Shown one piece after another: positions 50,387 to 53,213 of a DNA stretch of 53,213 bases. The translations under genes and the position numbers were made by a program. Source of the DNA: an uncultured bacterium. GTDB taxonomy: Bacteria > Bacteroidota > Bacteroidia > Bacteroidales > Rikenellaceae. Numbering within the stretch: the stretch's first letter is position 1; each line of letters starts with the position of its first letter. The notes beneath the pieces are model-generated. The model did not search any database. It had not been told where the DNA came from and saw nothing but the letters and a program-made list of their open reading frames with translations. The stretch lies in contig CAJMNH010000012.1 of assembly GCA_905214725.1 (NCBI GenBank), positions 1-53,213 on the forward strand. Reading direction: 5' to 3'.

Positions 50387-50427
50387 TGCAGGTTGGAAAA
50401 TCTTCGGATTTTTCAACCTGCACTTTT
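50387..50427 (+). terminator. Terminator downstream of pckA
   Basis: TGCAGGTTG and CAACCTGCA flank an inner GAAAATC-TTCG-GATTTTT hairpin, followed by CTTTTT. About 160 bases separate it from the pckA stop; I see no gene there, nor between 50428 and 50648. Confidence 0.85.
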
Positions 50428-50648
50428 TATCCGCCGGCGCATTCGCATCTGTGGCGGGGAGAAAGCGGGGTGCGCCTCGCGTCGGATTTCGTCCGACGTT
50501 TCCGTCTCCGGCCCATGGGGATCGCCGTCGTATGTTTCGGTTTGCCTTCCGCGTCGGATGCGTATCGGTGCAAATCGGGCGAAAAAGAATATTTTTTAGG
50601 TGTTTTCGAAGAATTTTTGTATAATTGTAAATTGAAATTTCTATTTCT

Positions 50649-51539
50649 ATGGTGAAACGGGCGAACAATCTGCGCAAGGTATCCATTGCACGTCTGAAAC
50701 AGGAGATGCAGGATACGGTTTTTCTGTCGGACGATTTGGCGATTACGACCATCGATTATCTGCGCAATCCTACGTCGGAGATTCCGGTGTCGCTCGACGG
50801 TTTCGCCGCGATGATCATGATGAGCGGGTCGGCGGTGCTCTCCATCGATACCGAAACGTACGAGGTGCGGCCCAACATGCTGGTCTTCTTCCGTCCGGGC
50901 AGCATCATCCGCACGATCAAATGTTCGTCCGATGCGACGGCCTATCTGGTCGCCTGTTCCAAGGCGTTCGTCAGCGATATTCAGGTCGATATTTCGGCGT
51001 CGCTCCCCATCCATATGCGTTTCGGGCGGAAGCCCTGCCTTCAGGTGACCGAATGCGACGTGACCGAAATCCGGCAGTTCTTCCATCTCATCAAGACCAT
51101 CATCCAGAGCGACAAGGAGCGGTACCGCAAAGAGATCATCCATACGCTCTTCACGGCGGTCTTCTACCTGATTACCGAGTTGAACCAGCGCGAGCAGGCG
51201 AGCGAGCAGAAGCAGGGGCGCTGCGAGGTGCTTTTCGACCAGTTCATGCAGCTGCTGGGCGAGTACAACAAGCGGGAGCGCAACGTGAGTTTCTATGCCA
51301 AGCAGATGAAGATCACGCCCAAATACCTCTCGTCGGTGGTGAAGGAGGTGAGCGGCAAGACGGCGGCCAAGTGGATCGACGAGTCGGTCATCTTGGAGGC
51401 GAAGTCGCTGCTGAAATATTCGGGCATGAGCATTCAGGAGATCGCCTACCACCTCAATTTCAGCACGCAGTCCTTCTTCGGAAAGTATTTCAAACAGCAT
51501 ACGGGCACCTCGCCTTCGCGTTACAAACGCAAGGGATAG
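50649..51539 (+). CDS. AraC-family transcriptional regulator
   Basis: A 296-residue protein. The N-terminal part (about 20-165) looks like a cupin-type sensor (LSIDTETYEVRPNMLVFFRPGSII). The C-terminal 100 residues are the double HTH of AraC: VSFYAKQMKITPKYLSSVVKEVSG, then SIQEIAYHLNFSTQSFFGKYFKQHTGTSPSRYK in two helix pairs. It directly precedes the second peptide/fimbrillin module and may control it, which is an inference from position. A TATAATTG-like element lies near 50619. Confidence 0.9.
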   Translation: MVKRANNLRKVSIARLKQEMQDTVFLSDDLAITTIDYLRNPTSEIPVSLDGFAAMIMMSGSAVLSIDTETYEVRPNMLVFFRPGSIIRTIKCSSDATAYLVACSKAFVSDIQVDISASLPIHMRFGRKPCLQVTECDVTEIRQFFHLIKTIIQSDKERYRKEIIHTLFTAVFYLITELNQREQASEQKQGRCEVLFDQFMQLLGEYNKRERNVSFYAKQMKITPKYLSSVVKEVSGKTAAKWIDESVILEAKSLLKYSGMSIQEIAYHLNFSTQSFFGKYFKQHTGTSPSRYKRKG

Positions 51540-51705
51540 GGAACTCCTGCCTCCGTCGCCGATGGGGAAAGGGGTTCGGACGATCCCCTCGATCCTCTGC
51601 GCCGGTTCGGCAAGCCGGCGTTCAGTGAGCGGCGGCGGGATTGCAGGGCGATGCCGCCGGTGGCGCCGATTCGTTTTGGAAACAACCCAATTAAAAAAAA
51701 TAGTT

Positions 51706-51870
51706 ATGGAAAGAGGAAACAACACACATGAAACGGGCGCAACGCCCTCCGCAAATGAAAGAAGCGCGTATGCCGCCCCGACGGTCGTGCCGTTCGAGGT
51801 CGCTCTCGAACGGGGATTCGCTCAAAGCGACAGCAGCATCGATCCGATCGGAGATCGGGAGTGGTCGTAA
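51706..51870 (+). CDS. Short peptide preceding second fimbrillin gene (54 codons)
   Basis: A 54-residue peptide starting MERGNNTHETG. Its YAAP-x8-LERGFAQS part matches the peptide at 46161-46304 at nine of twenty aligned positions plus K/R. The C-terminus (DPIGDREWS) is acidic. No signal peptide. The following lipoprotein gene starts 49 bases later. Confidence 0.75.
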   Translation: MERGNNTHETGATPSANERSAYAAPTVVPFEVALERGFAQSDSSIDPIGDREWS

Positions 51871-51919
51871 CCTGCCCGCCGGAAAAAACGTTTAAGTCGA
51901 ACAAAACAAAACCTGTAAG

Positions 51920-52933
51920 ATGAAAACCAACCTGTTTTTTACCCCCCCCCTCTTTTTGGCGGCCGCGCTGTTTGCCGCTGTCGGATGCAGCGACGAGGAG
52001 TCGTACGTCGCCGATCAGCCCGCTGCGCAGGGGGAGACCGTACAACCCGCTTTCCGCGCCGAACTCGGTCGTGACGAAGGCAAGACGAAGACGACCCTCA
52101 CGCACGAGGAGGGCGGGTTCCGCGTGGAGTGGCGCGGCGCGGACAAGTTCCCGTCGGATTGCGATTTGATCGGAATCGTCGTCACCGCAGCCGATTCATA
52201 CGCGCCGATCACAGGAGCCGCCAATATTCCCTACCGGCCTGCGCTTTCGGCCGCTGTTTCGCCGCTCGAAGCGGTGAATGCGGCGGTGGAGGGGCTTACC
52301 CGTGGCGCCGCCTATGATTTCTATGCCTACTATCCCTATAATGCGTCGCAGCCATACCTTGCTAATCTGGACGTGGCCGCGCCCGATACGCGGAGCCAGA
52401 CGCAGGCTGCGCCGGACGATCTGTCGCATCTGGCTGCGCTCGACGCGCTGCTCGGGATCAAAAAGGGGGTCGTGATCCCCGAAGAGGGCGTTCCGCAGGT
52501 CGGTTTCGCATTCGGCCACCGGAATGCGATCCTGCAATTCTCGATCGCCAATGGCCGGAGCGAAGCGCTGATGGTCAAGCAGATTAAACTTGCAACGGCG
52601 GATGGAACGGCCGGCATATCGTGGGCGAGTGAGTTCTCCCTGCTCGCTATTACCAATGGTGGTGGCGCGAATCTTAGTAATCAACGTCTTACTATCGGCA
52701 GTCCGGTCGCCCTTTCGGGCTCCGCGTCGCAGCGGTTCTGGATGGCCATACGGCATCAAACTTTTATCGGGGGAAAGCTGCTTGCCATCGAGGTGACCAC
52801 CGACAAGGGAACCTACCGGATCGAGAAGAGTGCGCCGGCAGAAGGCTTTCTGGGAGGCTGCAACTACACGCTCGACCTGACGATTCCCCAGACCGCCGAC
52901 CCTGCGAAGGGTGAAACGTGGACGGACTTGTAG
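51920..52933 (+). CDS. Fimbrillin-like lipoprotein with C9 tract in the signal peptide
   Basis: A 337-residue lipoprotein. The signal peptide MKTNLFFTPPLFLAAALFAAVGC has lipidated C23. KTKTTLTHEEGGFRVEWRGADKF, YDFYAYYPYN and FAFGHRNAILQFSI are the fimbrillin/Mfa-like pattern. Nine Cs (51942-51950) encode FTPPL inside the signal peptide, so slippage there would switch the protein off almost from its start. Expression may depend on the AraC gene upstream. Confidence 0.82.
   Translation: MKTNLFFTPPLFLAAALFAAVGCSDEESYVADQPAAQGETVQPAFRAELGRDEGKTKTTLTHEEGGFRVEWRGADKFPSDCDLIGIVVTAADSYAPITGAANIPYRPALSAAVSPLEAVNAAVEGLTRGAAYDFYAYYPYNASQPYLANLDVAAPDTRSQTQAAPDDLSHLAALDALLGIKKGVVIPEEGVPQVGFAFGHRNAILQFSIANGRSEALMVKQIKLATADGTAGISWASEFSLLAITNGGGANLSNQRLTIGSPVALSGSASQRFWMAIRHQTFIGGKLLAIEVTTDKGTYRIEKSAPAEGFLGGCNYTLDLTIPQTADPAKGETWTDL
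51942..51950 (+). other. C9 homopolymer in signal-peptide codons
   Basis: Nine Cs preceded by a run of Ts and one A, at codons 8-11 of the lipoprotein gene. Confidence 0.95.
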
Positions 52934-52993
52934 CCGCTTCGGCCGCAAAACGGGTCTTGCCCCTCGAAGGGTTCCGCCCGTAGGGGCTTGGAA

Positions 52994-53040
52994 GCAATGA
53001 AAAATCCCGCCGCTGTAAAAAGCGGCGGGATTTTCATTGC
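52994..53040. terminator. Bidirectional terminator
   Basis: A 20-bp stem (52994-53014 with 53021-53040, one bulged A) around GTAAAA, with AT-rich bases at both feet. It separates the fimbrillin-like gene from the convergent oxidoreductase. Confidence 0.9.
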
Positions 53041-53070
53041 CCGCAAGGCCGGCACAACCGCCGTCGGCCG

Positions 53071-53213
53071 TCAGTCGCGCAGATAGGCGCCTGTCGTGCG
53101 CAGTTCGGCGCGCAGCGTCTCCACGTCGAGGTCGGCGGGTTGCACGCCCGCCTTCAAGGCCAGCCGCGCGGCGCGGCCTGCCGCTTCGCCGAGGGCCATG
53201 CAGGTCGACATGA
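53071..53213 (-). CDS. FAD-dependent oxidoreductase, C-terminal end only
   Basis: On the minus strand the last 47 codons read MSTCMALGEAAGRAARLA and then LRTTGAYLRD before the stop at 53073-53071. The CMALGEAAG(x)AA pattern is the end of the FAD-binding domain in secreted or cytosolic FAD-dependent oxidoreductases of Bacteroidota. The rest, including the start, is beyond the right edge. Confidence 0.65.
   Translation of the reverse strand, partial: MSTCMALGEAAGRAARLALKAGVQPADLDVETLRAELRTTGAYLRD

Noticed and set aside
50230..50648. A structural RNA (SRP RNA, 6S) or a 104-codon protein after pckA
   Set aside because: No SRP or 6S hallmark sequence could be found and the frame has no protein-like features; only a terminator is supported.

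Overview
The window looks like a chromosome segment from a GC-rich member of the Bacteroidota, most likely Alistipes or another Rikenellaceae. The evidence is the repeated promoter form TTTG-N20-TAnnTTTG, fimbrillin-like lipoproteins, a DUF4290 gene, a FadL-type porin, short AT-rich promoter islands and weak Shine-Dalgarno sequences. The genus is an inference. Nearly all genes lie on the + strand.

Layout. 1-11.2 kb: partial tRNA-Ser, an HU-like protein, an aminotransferase, a FadL-like porin, tRNA-Arg, a HAD phosphatase, a degenerate NtrC-like protein (minus), DUF4290, a tandem hairpin array, a thioredoxin-fold lipoprotein without CxxC, lpxH, thyA, folA and a metallophosphoesterase. 11.3-16.2 kb: a tight five-gene operon for a heterodisulfide-reductase-like iron-sulfur/flavin complex with a membrane subunit. 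16.4-18.3 kb: initiator tRNA, a membrane protein interrupted at a G8 tract, and a protein with a TonB-plug-like tail. 18.35-29.7 kb: the complete de novo pyrimidine route (pyrC carA carB pyrK pyrD pyrF, two small genes, pyrE, pyrB), preceded by a leader ORF that runs into a terminator. 29.8-44.2 kb: a purine cluster (purE K L, an exported EEP-family protein, purC F M N H D, folD), also preceded by a small ORF and a terminator; only purB of the route to IMP is not here. 44.3-53.2 kb: DUF2721, a phosphodiester glycosidase, two modules each made of a short conserved peptide plus a fimbrillin-like lipoprotein with a C9 tract, pckA, an AraC regulator, and the end of an FAD oxidoreductase.

How the genes fit together. 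The central 26 kb makes UMP and most of the way to IMP. folD, thyA and folA connect this to one-carbon metabolism. pckA is gluconeogenic and shares a CRP-like operator with an upstream unknown gene. The Hdr-like operon is probably an energy-metabolism complex passing electrons between a soluble flavin/Fe-S module and the membrane quinone pool. Its partners cannot be read from sequence.

The most interesting points are the pyrL-like attenuator, the Hdr-like operon, the paired peptide/fimbrillin modules with homopolymer tracts, the NtrC-like protein that has lost Walker A, a PyrB fused to only the zinc domain of PyrI, and palindromic repeats placed directly before start codons or fused into gene ends.
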